Of a DNA stretch of 64,000 nt, positions 43,189-52,810 are shown piece after piece. The translations under genes were made by a program, and so were the position numbers. The first letter of the stretch is position 1. The number at the start of each line of letters is the position of its first letter. The notes beneath the pieces are model-generated. The model made no database searches. It was given only the letters and a program-made list of their open reading frames with translations, and was not told where the DNA came from. Location of the stretch: assembly GCF_007741495.1 (NCBI RefSeq), contig NZ_CP036262.1, positions 5,704,001-5,768,000 on the forward strand, in the 5' to 3' direction. Source of the DNA: Roseimaritima multifibrata. GTDB taxonomy: Bacteria; Planctomycetota; Planctomycetia; Pirellulales; Pirellulaceae.

Positions 43189-45699
43189 TTACTTCCTTCG
43201 TCCCGGTAGTGACAAATCATCGCCCCCGACGGCATTCTCTAGGATTTCATCGGTGCTTTCGGCGTCGACGGCCCGGCAGGTTTCGGTCAGTTGATCGGCG
43301 AGGGCATCCAATGGATCTTCCCATTCTTCCGGCGTCGTCTCATTGGGCGGGATGTTTGCCATTTCATCCAACAGCAAAATCATCCGCAGCAGATGTCGAA
43401 AGAGGATCCCTTCTTCTTTCTGCAGTTTATGGCTGGTGATGTATTTATTGAAATCACCGCCGAACTCTAACAATTCGCCGACGATCCATACGGGGCGGAT
43501 CCGAAAATCGTTAACGCTCGGGTATTCGTTACGGAACAATCGCTGGATTTTCTCCCCCAACGTCAACGGCCAAACTCGCTCTTCAAACATCACCCGTCCA
43601 AAGCCGCGGTTCTCGACTTCTTCCTCTTCATCCGATTTGGCCCCCAGTTCTTCTGCCGTCGCCAGCCCCATCTGCAACAGCAATGGATCCAAACGGGTTG
43701 TCGCCAAGGGGCCTGCGGGCAATCGATCGTAACTGGGGACACGCACTAACCGGGCAACCGTACCGGGCACGTCCAGCACGCTCTCCAGTGCCATAATCCG
43801 TTCGTTCTGATCAGCGATTGCCAGCTGGTCTGCCAGATAGACGCCATACAGTGGATGAATACTGCGGAGCTGAACCAGAAGTGGCAAGCGTGACGTTGGC
43901 TTCGCGAATTCGGGGCGATAATCGTCCAGTTCGTAACCGCGGTTGGCAAGGGCTTCCGCTTCCTCTGCAGGCGTCAGCGGTTCGGGTTCTTTTTCCGGAG
44001 TATCCGGTTTTTTGTCTGCCAACAAATGACCAAACAGCCCCGCAGGCTGCTCGGCCTGAAAAAGTTCGATTCCTTTTTCGGCGTTGGTTTTGGCCTTGGG
44101 TTTCGGCGGCGGCCCCGAGGCGATCCGCGGTTTGGTATCCAACTGGACATACCCCGCCTTCCACATCGTGATCAACATCCGGTTCAGCTCACGCTGCGAT
44201 TCTTCCATCTGCTTCGGCTGCAGCAATCGTCGTCCGACCAAATCTCGCAGCAATTGAACGTCTGGAGATTTCTCCAGCATGTAGGCCAACAATCGCCATG
44301 GCAGTCGACCGCGACTGGCCAGCTTGGCCGAGGGGGCTTCGCGCAGTTGTTCGAATTGCTGTTCCGTCCAGTAGGCTTCACCGCTTCGCCGCTTGGGCAT
44401 TTTTTTCTTTAGCTGCTTTTTCATCTTCAGCAGCCCAGGATCCTTGGTGTCCTCTGGGATCTGTTCGAATTGGACACGCCACTTATTAATTTTGACATCA
44501 TCTTCATGCGCCAACACATAGACGAATCCCTGTTTGTCGAACTGCGGGCGTCCTGCGCGTCCGAAGATCTGATGAGCGGTGGCCGCTTCAACAACCTTCT
44601 TTTTGTCTCGAGGGCCTTTCAGCAAACTGGGCAGAATCACGCTTCTTGCTGGCAGGTTGATTCCTGCCGCAAGGGTTTCGGTGCAGGTGCACAGACTGAT
44701 CAATTTCCGCTGAAACAGTGATTCCACCAGGCGTCGATAGCGGGGAAGAATTCCGGCGTGGTGAACGCCCACGCCGCGCATCAAGATCGCCTTCAGTTTG
44801 GGGCCAGCTCCCTCGGACATATCCTCCGCGTTAAGCACATCGGCCAGTTCGGCTTGGCGAGCCTTATCGATCAGCTTTTTCCCTTTCAACATCTCTGCAA
44901 CCGTCCAGCACTGGGCTCGATTGAAACAGAAGACCAGCCCTGGCGTCCGCCGCTCCTCGTCGCTGCCTGCAGCAATTTTCTCGGAGAAATCAGCCAAGAT
45001 TTGGTCGTCGACCCACTCGAACTGCAGCGGGACCTTTCGCTCGGTTCCTTCGACCAACTGAATCCGTCGCTGGTGGGCGCGGGACAGCCACTGGGTAAAT
45101 TCAAACGAGTTTCCGACCGTTGCACTTAGCAGCAGCAGCCGCACATGTTTTGGGAGGAGTGCCAGGGAAAGTTCCCAGACGACGCCGCGCTCGTTATCGT
45201 TAAACGAGTGAAATTCATCCATCACCACCGCAGAGACTTGATCGAAATCGAAACTCTCGTGATTCAACAAGCGGTTCAACAGGATTTCCGCGACAACAAC
45301 CAAGACAGGCGCGTCGGGATTCACTTGCCGGTTCCCGGTCACCAACCCAACATCGTCCGCCGAAAACCCCCAGCGGACGGCCGATTCACGCAGTTCGTCT
45401 AACTTCTGGTCGGTCAACGCAATCAGCGGCGTTGTGTAGTACATTCGTGTGCCGCTACGCAGTGCCTCGTAAACGGCCGCCTCCGCGATCAGCGTCTTGC
45501 CCGTTCCTGTGGGCGCACACACCAGGACGCCCTCTGGATTGGTAAAATAGGCCAACAAGGCCTCCTCCTGGACAGGGTAGGGCTCGAACGCCAAGGTCTG
45601 AAAGTAATCGGCGGCGATTTCGTCGCGACTAGGTCCAGAAGACTTTTCGGATTCAGAACCCGAAACTTTAGACGATGAATTTTTAGGGGCGTCAGACAC
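43189..45699 (-). CDS. Ski2-like DExH RNA helicase
   Basis: An 836-residue ATP-dependent helicase. Motif I is CAPTGTGKT (residues 61-69), motif II DEFHSF (DExH), motif III LLSATVG, motif V-like region HHAGILPRYRRLVE, and motif VI GRAGRP. Order and spacing fit the Ski2/Mtr4 group of RNA helicases. The C-terminal 300 residues have no recognised domain. Bacterial members are thought to remodel RNA or ribonucleoproteins; the substrate is unknown. A short acidic Ser-rich tail precedes the core. Confidence 0.88.
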   Translation of the reverse strand: MSDAPKNSSSKVSGSESEKSSGPSRDEIAADYFQTLAFEPYPVQEEALLAYFTNPEGVLVCAPTGTGKTLIAEAAVYEALRSGTRMYYTTPLIALTDQKLDELRESAVRWGFSADDVGLVTGNRQVNPDAPVLVVVAEILLNRLLNHESFDFDQVSAVVMDEFHSFNDNERGVVWELSLALLPKHVRLLLLSATVGNSFEFTQWLSRAHQRRIQLVEGTERKVPLQFEWVDDQILADFSEKIAAGSDEERRTPGLVFCFNRAQCWTVAEMLKGKKLIDKARQAELADVLNAEDMSEGAGPKLKAILMRGVGVHHAGILPRYRRLVESLFQRKLISLCTCTETLAAGINLPARSVILPSLLKGPRDKKKVVEAATAHQIFGRAGRPQFDKQGFVYVLAHEDDVKINKWRVQFEQIPEDTKDPGLLKMKKQLKKKMPKRRSGEAYWTEQQFEQLREAPSAKLASRGRLPWRLLAYMLEKSPDVQLLRDLVGRRLLQPKQMEESQRELNRMLITMWKAGYVQLDTKPRIASGPPPKPKAKTNAEKGIELFQAEQPAGLFGHLLADKKPDTPEKEPEPLTPAEEAEALANRGYELDDYRPEFAKPTSRLPLLVQLRSIHPLYGVYLADQLAIADQNERIMALESVLDVPGTVARLVRVPSYDRLPAGPLATTRLDPLLLQMGLATAEELGAKSDEEEEVENRGFGRVMFEERVWPLTLGEKIQRLFRNEYPSVNDFRIRPVWIVGELLEFGGDFNKYITSHKLQKEEGILFRHLLRMILLLDEMANIPPNETTPEEWEDPLDALADQLTETCRAVDAESTDEILENAVGGDDLSLPGRRK

Positions 45700-45791
45700 G
45701 AGGCTCTATCCTGCTGAAATAGTACAATTGCTTCGATCGTTTTCTTATCGTCCCCGAGTATAGAACGCAAACCTTTTAGGCGAGACAACCC

Positions 45792-46007
45792 ATGGTGATC
45801 CAACAGGTCAAGTTATTCAAAACCATCGAAAGCGAACTGCCCGAGATGGAGAAAACGATCAATCGCTGGATCCACAAAAACAAGGTCAAGGTTCTCTCGA
45901 TCACCGGCAATATCGCCTCGGCGGCCGGGGCAGGAGCGGGGCCGATGAGCTCCTTTTCGTCAGCCGATATCCTGATCATTGTGATGTACGAACGAGAAAC
46001 CGAATAA
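45792..46007 (+). CDS. Small conserved-looking protein of unknown function
   Basis: A 71-residue protein: an acidic helix (IESELPEMEKTINRWIHKNKVKVLSITGN), a Gly/Ala-rich turn and a hydrophobic strand ADILIIVMYERE. Probably a compact alpha/beta fold. No family named. It is divergent from the helicase; the gap between them is 92 bases. Confidence 0.55.
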   Translation: MVIQQVKLFKTIESELPEMEKTINRWIHKNKVKVLSITGNIASAAGAGAGPMSSFSSADILIIVMYERETE

Positions 46008-46192
46008 AACGGGCGAACCTCGGATCGCAAAAAATGTCTAGAAATAAGCCAGCAAACACTTGCCGCCGAGGTGGTCAGTGCAAATGCTAGTAAGTATCGG
46101 GTCGCGATGACGCGTTGCGACAAACATTTCAGAACGAGACTTTTGGTTGTTCTGGTTGGCACCTGACCAACGGTTCTCGTCGTCATGCTTTG

Positions 46193-46252
46193 AAAGGAGG
46201 TGTTCAAGTGGAATATTGCTGTACTTGCCAACGGGGTGGTGAAAACCCGTAG
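46193..46252 (+). CDS. Candidate Cys-rich leader peptide with strong ribosome-binding site
   Basis: AAAGGAGGTG at 46193, a ten-base match to the 16S tail, is followed after five bases by GTG at 46208 and a 14-residue reading frame MEYCCTCQRGGENP ending in TAG TAA. Three of 14 residues are Cys. A terminator-like hairpin lies 80 bases downstream. The combination resembles an attenuation leader, possibly sensing cysteine, but this is inference. Confidence 0.35.
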   Translation, partial: KGGVQVEYCCTCQRGGENP

Positions 46253-46331
46253 TAAACAGTCGGCGGGCTGCACCCTGCGGCAGCCACCCCCACTCTCGCG
46301 AACATCTCCGATCGTTCCGCGAGTAAAACAG

Positions 46332-46376
46332 CCCATCGGCCGGGACCACCTTGTTCCCGGTCGGTGGGTTTTTCTT
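46332..46376 (+). terminator. Terminator-like hairpin upstream of the gene at 46560
   Basis: CCCATCGGCCGGG pairs with CCCGGTCGGTGGG (two G-T pairs), followed by TTTTTCTTT. It could terminate a short leader transcript. Confidence 0.65.
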
Positions 46377-46559
46377 TGCCATAAAGGCTTTCTGGCAATC
46401 GCTGAGGGGGGAACGAAAAGCGACCGCTCATTCACTCTCCCCCAAATTGGCCTTTTCCGCATTCTCGCATTTCTGGTAGTAGGCAAGTCTACGAATACAT
46501 TTGTCCCTCGGATCCTGAGACGAATGTGAAAAATCGCCCCTCCTTTCGTGACGAGAGAG

Positions 46560-47102
46560 ATGAAACTTCCCAAATTTTTACACTTTGGCCTGGTTGCCTG
46601 GATGAGCATCAGCCTGACAACTCCTGTCGGTTTGGCCCAAGACGCAGTGACCAGCCCGACCACAACGGCCGGTAATTCCATCCCCATCGAACGAACGGTT
46701 CAAGACGTTCAACTGAAAGAGGAAGCCCTGCGTGGTGCGTTGGTCGACAAAGCGGGTAACGGCGTTGAAGACGCTCCGGTTGTGATCGGCCAGAAAGGCA
46801 AACTGATCAAAGAACTGCGCACCGACAGCGAAGGACGCTGGCAACTGGCCAACGTCGAACCAGGTGTCTACCAAGTCATTTCACACGGCAGTGCCGCGGT
46901 CTACCGAGTCTGGAGTGCAGAAAACGCTCCGAAGAATGCCAAGGCTGGGATCATTCACCAGGTCGACCCCGAAGTTGCTCGCGGTGGCGGCCCCAACCCA
47001 CTGCTGAACGCGTTGACCAATCCGATCCTAATCGCCCTGCTAATCGCCGCCGCGATTGCGATTCCATTGGCGTTGGATGACGACGACGACGACGCCAGCT
47101 GA
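46560..47102 (+). CDS. Secreted carboxypeptidase-regulatory-like protein with C-terminal helix
   Basis: A 180-residue protein from ATG (MKLPKFLHFGLVAWMSISLTTPVGLAQD). Signal peptide about 1-27. Residues about 55-115 (LRGALVDKAGNGVEDAPVVI, ELRTDSEGRWQLANVEPGVYQV) form a carboxypeptidase-regulatory/transthyretin-like beta sandwich. A hydrophobic helix (NPILIALLIAAAIAIPLAL) and a run of six Asp end the protein. It is likely anchored in the inner membrane with the sandwich in the periplasm. A strong terminator follows. Confidence 0.72.
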   Translation: MKLPKFLHFGLVAWMSISLTTPVGLAQDAVTSPTTTAGNSIPIERTVQDVQLKEEALRGALVDKAGNGVEDAPVVIGQKGKLIKELRTDSEGRWQLANVEPGVYQVISHGSAAVYRVWSAENAPKNAKAGIIHQVDPEVARGGGPNPLLNALTNPILIALLIAAAIAIPLALDDDDDDAS

Positions 47103-47141
47103 ATCGATCCCCAAGCGATCGACGATATCTCTATCAATAAA

Positions 47142-47177
47142 AAAGGATGGACCGGAAGGTCCATCCTTTCTTTTTTG
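47142..47177 (+). terminator. Rho-independent terminator
   Basis: AAAGGATGGACC-GGAA-GGTCCATCCTTT followed by a T run, 40 bases after the stop of the gene at 46560. A perfect 12-base stem. Confidence 0.92.
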
Positions 47178-47219
47178 CTTCGCATACGAAAACGCACGCG
47201 GCTTTATTTCTTCACAGCG

Positions 47220-48251
47220 TTATTTCTTCGCGGCAGCCGCTGCTTCTTTAGCTTGCTTCATCACGGTAGCGATCGCGACCGGTTTGCCTCCTTGACGCTT
47301 GCTCTCTTCAGCAGCCTTCATGAACGCATACAGTTCAATCGTCTCGGCTTCTGGCACGGGCGATTCCCCGGTGCGGAAGAACTTAGCGATTTCGACAAGC
47401 AATGGGCGATAGCCTTGGTAAGAACCGATCGGAACGATTTTTTCCGAAGTGAACGCGGTTCCACCGTAACCATTTTTGCCAGCTCGAAGCCCGCGGAACG
47501 TACCGATGCGGCCTTCGTCCCATTTGCCAACCACCATATCGAAGTCATCGGTCGAGGTCCGAGTGACGGTCTCGCAGCCGGTTCCCATGCAGGTGTACAA
47601 CGCTTCGACCCCATGGATCCCGTACCAATACAAATCCGAGTGACTTGGCTCGGTCTTGCAGGGGCTGTAGGTGTCACAGGAGAGAACTTTTCCGGCATCG
47701 CCATTTCGAACGGCCTGAGCCCCGTCGATGTAACGTAGCGAAGAGCTTGAGAACATTGGAACGTCATGCTCTTTGGCCAACGCAAAAATCGTCAACACAT
47801 CGGGCAGGTCCGCAGCGACAGGTTTGTCGATAAACAAAGGCTTACCCGCTTTGATCACTTGCTCGGCTTGCTCCAGATGAACTTGTCCATCGTTGGTTTC
47901 CAGCAAGACACAGTCGACCTTCGAAATCAAATCGGCGACCGAATCGACGATCTCGATCCCCATCTCTTCAAACTGCTTGGTATAGCCAGGAATCCGTGAT
48001 GAACTGGATTCGATCGTCTTGCTACCGTAGGGATAAGCAGCCACCACTCGGCAGTTCTGCATTTCCGGGTCTGCGGGTACTGCGTTGAAACCCTTTGCAA
48101 ACGCTGGCGAATGCGAAGTGTCCAAACCAATAATTCCAATTTTAAGCATTGGTGCTTCCTCGGCGGAAACCTGAGCAACCGCTACGGTAACCAGCAGGCA
48201 AACGACCGAAAACGATCGCAAAAAGGTGCGCATATACATTTGAAAAACCAT
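47220..48251 (-). CDS. Gfo/Idh/MocA-like protein with signal peptide
   Basis: A 343-residue protein. Signal peptide (about 5-30, FLRSFSVVCLLVTVAVAQVSA), then a Rossmann-type start LKIGIIGLDTSHSPAF, less regular than GxGxxG, and GKPLFIDKPVAADL, which holds the EKP-like motif as DKP. The usual catalytic Lys is present. Planctomycetes encode many such exported proteins; the substrate is probably a sugar derivative. ATG choice between three close codons is uncertain. The neighbour at 48296 is the same family. Confidence 0.75.
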   Translation of the reverse strand: MVFQMYMRTFLRSFSVVCLLVTVAVAQVSAEEAPMLKIGIIGLDTSHSPAFAKGFNAVPADPEMQNCRVVAAYPYGSKTIESSSSRIPGYTKQFEEMGIEIVDSVADLISKVDCVLLETNDGQVHLEQAEQVIKAGKPLFIDKPVAADLPDVLTIFALAKEHDVPMFSSSSLRYIDGAQAVRNGDAGKVLSCDTYSPCKTEPSHSDLYWYGIHGVEALYTCMGTGCETVTRTSTDDFDMVVGKWDEGRIGTFRGLRAGKNGYGGTAFTSEKIVPIGSYQGYRPLLVEIAKFFRTGESPVPEAETIELYAFMKAAEESKRQGGKPVAIATVMKQAKEAAAAAKK

Positions 48252-48295
48252 GGAGCCAAATCAAGAGAGTCAATAAAAACCAAAAACGAAGAAGC

Positions 48296-49621
48296 CTAGA
48301 CCTTAGGTTCCCAGCCCGATTCGTATTCCCGAGTCCACATTGCTGCGGCGGCAGGGTTGTCTTGAATGTGGCCGTTGCTTGGATCGATCGCCAACACACT
48401 GTTGGTGCGGTAGGCGATGTTTCCTAAATGGCACAACAAAGTACTGCGATGGGCTTCCACAATGTTGGCATTGGAAGGCCGGTTATTTCGGATGGAATCA
48501 AGGAAATCTTCGACGTGGGTCGTATCTCCCCCAGGTCCGTTTCCTTCACCGATCTTTTTGCTCATCATGTCATAGCGAGTGTAGCCACCATCCCGGATGA
48601 CAATCGATCCTTCCGTTCCGTGGAAACTGAGTCCGAAACGCGAATCGTGCGGTCCCAGCGGAGACCAGCTCAATCCTTCCCAGGTCAACGTCTTACCTTC
48701 GGGGAAGTCATAGGTGACCATCATCGTGTCGGGAGTCTCTTGATCGTCATCGTGACGGTATTTACCACCACCGGCGGTCACACGATTCGGGAATTCAACC
48801 TCAGCACCCCAGCGGGCAACATCCAAAGCGTGGATACCGTTGTTGCCTAGTTCGCCGTTACCCCAGTGCCAGTGCCAATGCCAGTTGTAATGGACAAGGT
48901 TGTCGCTGAAGTCACGTCGCGGAGCGGGTCCTTGCCAGCGATCCCAATTCAACCAGGAGGGAACGTCCGTGTTTTTTCCATAGCCAATCGATGCGCGGCG
49001 ATTGTTGTACCAGTTGCGGACATAGTGAACTTTTCCAATCTCGCCGTCATGGATCAACTGGATCGCTTCCTGGATCCCAGGCCAGCTACGCCGTTGGCTG
49101 CCCATCTGCACGATCCGCTTATTCTTTTCAGCGGCCTCGACAGCCCATTCACCTTCCTGAGGCGTGTAGCTGCACGGTTTTTCAACATATACGTGTTTGC
49201 CAGCGGAGCATCCCAAAATGGTGGCAGGGGCATGCCAGTGATTGGGGGTTGCGACGACAAGTGCGTCGATGGAGGGGTCATCTAGAATGCGGCGAACATC
49301 GTCCGTCTGCTCGGGAGCCGGGTGGCCCGCGTCCACCAACATCTTGGAACACTTCTCCAGGGCCCGGGTATCGACATCGCAAATCATTGCGACTTCAGCC
49401 CCTTTATTGGCCGAAAAACCTTTGGCCAGTGCACGGCCACGGCCGTTGACTCCCATGATCCCGACACGAATTACATTATTGGGCGAAGCTTTCGCGGGTT
49501 CCGCTGCAGCTAGGGACCGACTTGCCATCGCGGCTCCCCCCGCCGAAACCAGGCCAGCCTGAAGAAAAAGTCGCCGGTCGTGCGCCCGGTTTTGCTGAAG
49601 CAATTCGTGGTTCGGTTCCAT
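48296..49621 (-). CDS. Gfo/Idh/MocA oxidoreductase, Tat-exported
   Basis: A 441-residue NAD(P)-dependent oxidoreductase. The Tat-like signal DRRLFLQAGLVSAGGAAMA is near residue 15. The nucleotide-binding start is IRVGIMGVNGRG, and the family motif EKPCSY carries the catalytic Lys. The sequence RNWYNNRRASIGYGKNTDVPSWLNWDRWQG is typical of a large planctomycete subfamily. It likely acts on sugars or inositols in the periplasm. It is separated by 44 bases from the gene at 47220; co-transcription is likely. Confidence 0.85.
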   Translation of the reverse strand: MEPNHELLQQNRAHDRRLFLQAGLVSAGGAAMASRSLAAAEPAKASPNNVIRVGIMGVNGRGRALAKGFSANKGAEVAMICDVDTRALEKCSKMLVDAGHPAPEQTDDVRRILDDPSIDALVVATPNHWHAPATILGCSAGKHVYVEKPCSYTPQEGEWAVEAAEKNKRIVQMGSQRRSWPGIQEAIQLIHDGEIGKVHYVRNWYNNRRASIGYGKNTDVPSWLNWDRWQGPAPRRDFSDNLVHYNWHWHWHWGNGELGNNGIHALDVARWGAEVEFPNRVTAGGGKYRHDDDQETPDTMMVTYDFPEGKTLTWEGLSWSPLGPHDSRFGLSFHGTEGSIVIRDGGYTRYDMMSKKIGEGNGPGGDTTHVEDFLDSIRNNRPSNANIVEAHRSTLLCHLGNIAYRTNSVLAIDPSNGHIQDNPAAAAMWTREYESGWEPKV

Positions 49622-49845
49622 TTAAAAATTCCCTAAAAAGGTAGGATAGGTGAGGAGCCGTATTATAGCCTTGCTCCGCAGGCAATTCAGCGCTTCACAG
49701 GAAAGAAATCGGTCGAAACCCGCAAAGAAATTGTCGTCCAAATTCGGGTCTTTCCCCTCTGGCAGGAAACCATTAGCCTGTAGGAGGTTGTCCTTTGTCC
49801 CGTTATCCAGGGACGTATCGCGTCCCTCCTTCCGTTTAACGAAAT

Positions 49846-50379
49846 ATGTTCCACGTTCTGATCGTTTTGGCCGTTGTTTCTCGCCTTTTACCGCACCCCC
49901 CGAACTTTGCTTGTATCGGGGCTTTGGGGCTGTTTGCGGGGTGTTATCTGCGTGGTCGTTACGCCCCCATCTTCCCTTTGATGGCCTTGCTGATCAGCGA
50001 TATCATCGGCCATGTGTTCAAAATCGACGGCATGGGATTCTACTCACCCGTCGCAATGGTCGGCGTGTATGCAGGCTTTGCCGTCGCAGCGATGCTGGGA
50101 CGATTGCTCCGCGACCGCCAAACCCCGCTTCGAATTGGGATGGCGGCACTGGCCAGTTCGGTCGTCTTCTTCCTCTGCAGCAATCTGGGTGTCTGGGCTA
50201 GTGGGATGTATCCTCCCAGCTGGGAGGGATTGGTTGCCTGTTACACCGCCGCGGTCCCTTTCTTCCGCTATACCGTCATGGGAGACCTGATCTATTCAGG
50301 CGCTCTGTTCGGAGCCTTCGCGCTAGTCCGTATGAAGATGCCTCAGCGCTACTGGGGCATGCGTTCGCTGGCCAGCTAA
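49846..50379 (+). CDS. DUF6580 family membrane protein
   Basis: A 177-residue integral membrane protein with five or six helices. The N terminus VSRLLPHPPNFACIGALGLFAG is the family signature. Such proteins resemble the substrate-binding (S) part of energy-coupling transporters, so a role in vitamin or metal uptake is possible but unproven here. Full length. Confidence 0.8.
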   Translation: MFHVLIVLAVVSRLLPHPPNFACIGALGLFAGCYLRGRYAPIFPLMALLISDIIGHVFKIDGMGFYSPVAMVGVYAGFAVAAMLGRLLRDRQTPLRIGMAALASSVVFFLCSNLGVWASGMYPPSWEGLVACYTAAVPFFRYTVMGDLIYSGALFGAFALVRMKMPQRYWGMRSLAS

Positions 50380-50614
50380 ACGACCGTTACAACGGTCACG
50401 ACGCTGCCACCCTCTACAGTGCGGGGTAGTGCAACAGTCATAACCGTCAAAGTCGTGTGGACTTTGACGGTTAGGTTCTCTTTCAGCCCTTTTCCTTCGA
50501 AACAGTTCCTGACGCTGGGTCTAGTTTCGCGTCCTCTAACGCCGATATCGCTTGTACGGCTTCTGCTATTTCGCGGTTGCCCAACTTCGATTCTCCTGCG
50601 TAAGAGTTTGTCCT
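50380..50614 (+). terminator. Intergenic region with a perfect 14-base hairpin
   Basis: At 50441-50473, TAACCGTCAAAGTC pairs perfectly with GACTTTGACGGTTA around GTGTG. Another small hairpin (GACCGTT-ACAACGGTC) lies just after the stop at 50379. No long T run. A terminator for the DUF6580 gene is likely; a regulatory role for the next gene is possible. Confidence 0.5.
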
Positions 50615-52714
50615 GTGAGGAAGCTACGTTCGGCACGGTGGTGCACCTTCGTCATGCTGGCAACAACAGTTGTCCATAGCGGTTGTGGAATCGCACAAAA
50701 GATTCCGCCGGGGCCTCATGATACGACGGCGTCCTACCATGATTCCGTGGGATTATCGATCGAATACCCTCAGGTATCGGCGTGCACCAATGATCCTCCA
50801 CCCCAGGCGCTTGGCACATCGCAACCGCTGGCATTCGAAGATCCATCGAAATTGCCCACCCGCAATCTGACACTTGAAGAAGCGATCCGGATGGCGGTTG
50901 GTACTGACACGACCATTCGCAATCTTGGCGGAGCGATCGTCACGGCCCCGGCTTCGCAGACGACCGTCTACGACCCAGGCTTGGCTCACGCCAATCCACT
51001 TGGCGGCGTTGAAGCCGCACTTTCGGAATTTGACGCGCAGTACAACGGGCAACTGTACTGGGAAAAAATCGACCAACCATCCAACGTCGAGCAAGGGGGC
51101 CTAGGGGCTGCGTTCAACCCGACGGCCGTCCAAGCGACAGGCGCGACGTTCAATAATGAACTCGTCAAACAGACCGCCCAAGGCAGTCAGTTTGCGATGC
51201 GACATGTCGTTAACTACAACCGTACGAACCGGCCTTTCCGTGAATACCCCAGTGACTTCGTCGGCTTCCTAGAAGCCGAATGGCGTCAACCGATGATGCA
51301 GGGGGCAGGAACCCAGTTCAATCAAATCGCCGGCCCTAATTCGCAGATTGGCCAGTACAACGGCGTCTTGATCGCACGGATCAACGAAGACGTATCGTTG
51401 GCGGATTTCGAAGCGGCCATCATTACGCTGGTCTCCGATGTGGAAACCAGCTACTGGAACCTGCAACAGTCCTACCGCTTTCTGGAAGCAAACCTGCGAG
51501 GTCGTGAATCGGCGTTGCAGAACTTCCAATATGAAGAAGCGAACCTAAAAGCTGGCAACAATACGCTCGACCAAGTGGCTCAAGCCGAATCACAATTCTT
51601 CCAGTTCCAAGCTCAGGTGCAAAACGCGTTGGCAGGAGAACTGGGCGTCTACGCCACCGAGCAACGACTCCGTTACCTACTGGGGATGCCAGCGTCCGAT
51701 GGTTTGCTGCTGAAACCAACGACCGAACCGATCAACACGAAGATCGTCTTCGACTGGAACAGTGCACTCGACCAAGCATTGACTCGGCGCGTCGAAATTC
51801 GTCGCCAGAAGTGGAACGTAAAACGTCGCGAACTTGAACTGATTGCTTCCCGTCTAAACCGTCGGCCTCGCCTAGACTTCCTCGGACAGTATCGCTGGCG
51901 TGGACTTGGCGACCATCTGATCGGGGATGCGGATGTCGATCCACTAGACAACCTATACGGATCGATCACTGGCGGCGACTACCAAGAATGGCAAGCTGGA
52001 CTGGAACTTAGTTTCCCAGTTGGCCTGCGTGCCGCAAGCACGGCCGTCGCACACGCTCGCCTGAACGTTGCTCGGGAACGGAGCTTGCTGCAAGAAGCCG
52101 AACTTCGCATCAGTCACGACCTTTCCAATGCCACCAGAGAACTGGAACGAGCTCACACTTTGTTGGACACAAACTACCAACGATGGCAAGCCGATTTACG
52201 TCAGGTTGAAACCCTGCGTGCTCGGAAAGAGGGTGGTAAAGACGAGATCTTTATCTACCTGCAGGCCCAACGTCAGGTGGTCGCCAGCGAAGTTGAATTC
52301 TATCGATCGCTGACCGACTACAACTTGGCAATCCGTGATATCCATCTCCAGAAGGGAACCTTGCTTGCCTACAACCAGGTCATGCTAAACGAAGGCCCTT
52401 GGGCTGCGGGTGCCATGAATGATGCGTACGAAGGTGGGCGGTTCTTTACCCCTCGCAAAAACCCAGGTGCCGTCCGCACGACTCCGCTAGTCAGTGCTGG
52501 GCCGTTTGACCCAACGGCTCCCGGCGTGACCTCTCCAGTGGTCGGCAGTTCGCTGCCGTTCCAGGATTCGCAGCTAATCGATGAGGACCCCCAGAATCCA
52601 CTGGATAACCCAGTCCGAATCGCTCCGGCTTCCGACGTCCCTGCGACCACCGGACCCGCCGGAAACCAAGGTGGGAGCATCGAATTCACTTCGCCGATCG
52701 CTCCTCAACCTTAA
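50615..52714 (+). CDS. TolC-family outer-membrane lipoprotein
   Basis: A 699-residue protein from a GTG preceded by AAGAG at eight bases; a TTG further upstream gives a longer but less likely frame. Signal with lipobox VVHSGC near residue 32. Two TolC/OEP repeats follow: LVSDVETSYWNLQQSYRFLEANLRGRE, cut here, and AHARLNVARERSLLQEAELRISHDLSNATRELERA. Pro-rich C-terminal tail. Role inferred: outer-membrane part of an export pump or type I secretion system; no inner-membrane partner is adjacent. Confidence 0.85.
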   Translation: MRKLRSARWCTFVMLATTVVHSGCGIAQKIPPGPHDTTASYHDSVGLSIEYPQVSACTNDPPPQALGTSQPLAFEDPSKLPTRNLTLEEAIRMAVGTDTTIRNLGGAIVTAPASQTTVYDPGLAHANPLGGVEAALSEFDAQYNGQLYWEKIDQPSNVEQGGLGAAFNPTAVQATGATFNNELVKQTAQGSQFAMRHVVNYNRTNRPFREYPSDFVGFLEAEWRQPMMQGAGTQFNQIAGPNSQIGQYNGVLIARINEDVSLADFEAAIITLVSDVETSYWNLQQSYRFLEANLRGRESALQNFQYEEANLKAGNNTLDQVAQAESQFFQFQAQVQNALAGELGVYATEQRLRYLLGMPASDGLLLKPTTEPINTKIVFDWNSALDQALTRRVEIRRQKWNVKRRELELIASRLNRRPRLDFLGQYRWRGLGDHLIGDADVDPLDNLYGSITGGDYQEWQAGLELSFPVGLRAASTAVAHARLNVARERSLLQEAELRISHDLSNATRELERAHTLLDTNYQRWQADLRQVETLRARKEGGKDEIFIYLQAQRQVVASEVEFYRSLTDYNLAIRDIHLQKGTLLAYNQVMLNEGPWAAGAMNDAYEGGRFFTPRKNPGAVRTTPLVSAGPFDPTAPGVTSPVVGSSLPFQDSQLIDEDPQNPLDNPVRIAPASDVPATTGPAGNQGGSIEFTSPIAPQP

Positions 52715-52810
52715 CGGCAACGCAGCAAGTACAATGAGCTGTATATTCCACTGGGTCATCCGCTAGGAGGATGGCCCAGCTTTGTTAATACTCCAGCTCT
52801 TGTTCGCCCC

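Noticed and set aside
46200-46529. 109-codon frame over the leader region
   Set aside because: It runs through a strong terminator hairpin, has no domain, and conflicts with the better-placed short frame at 46208.
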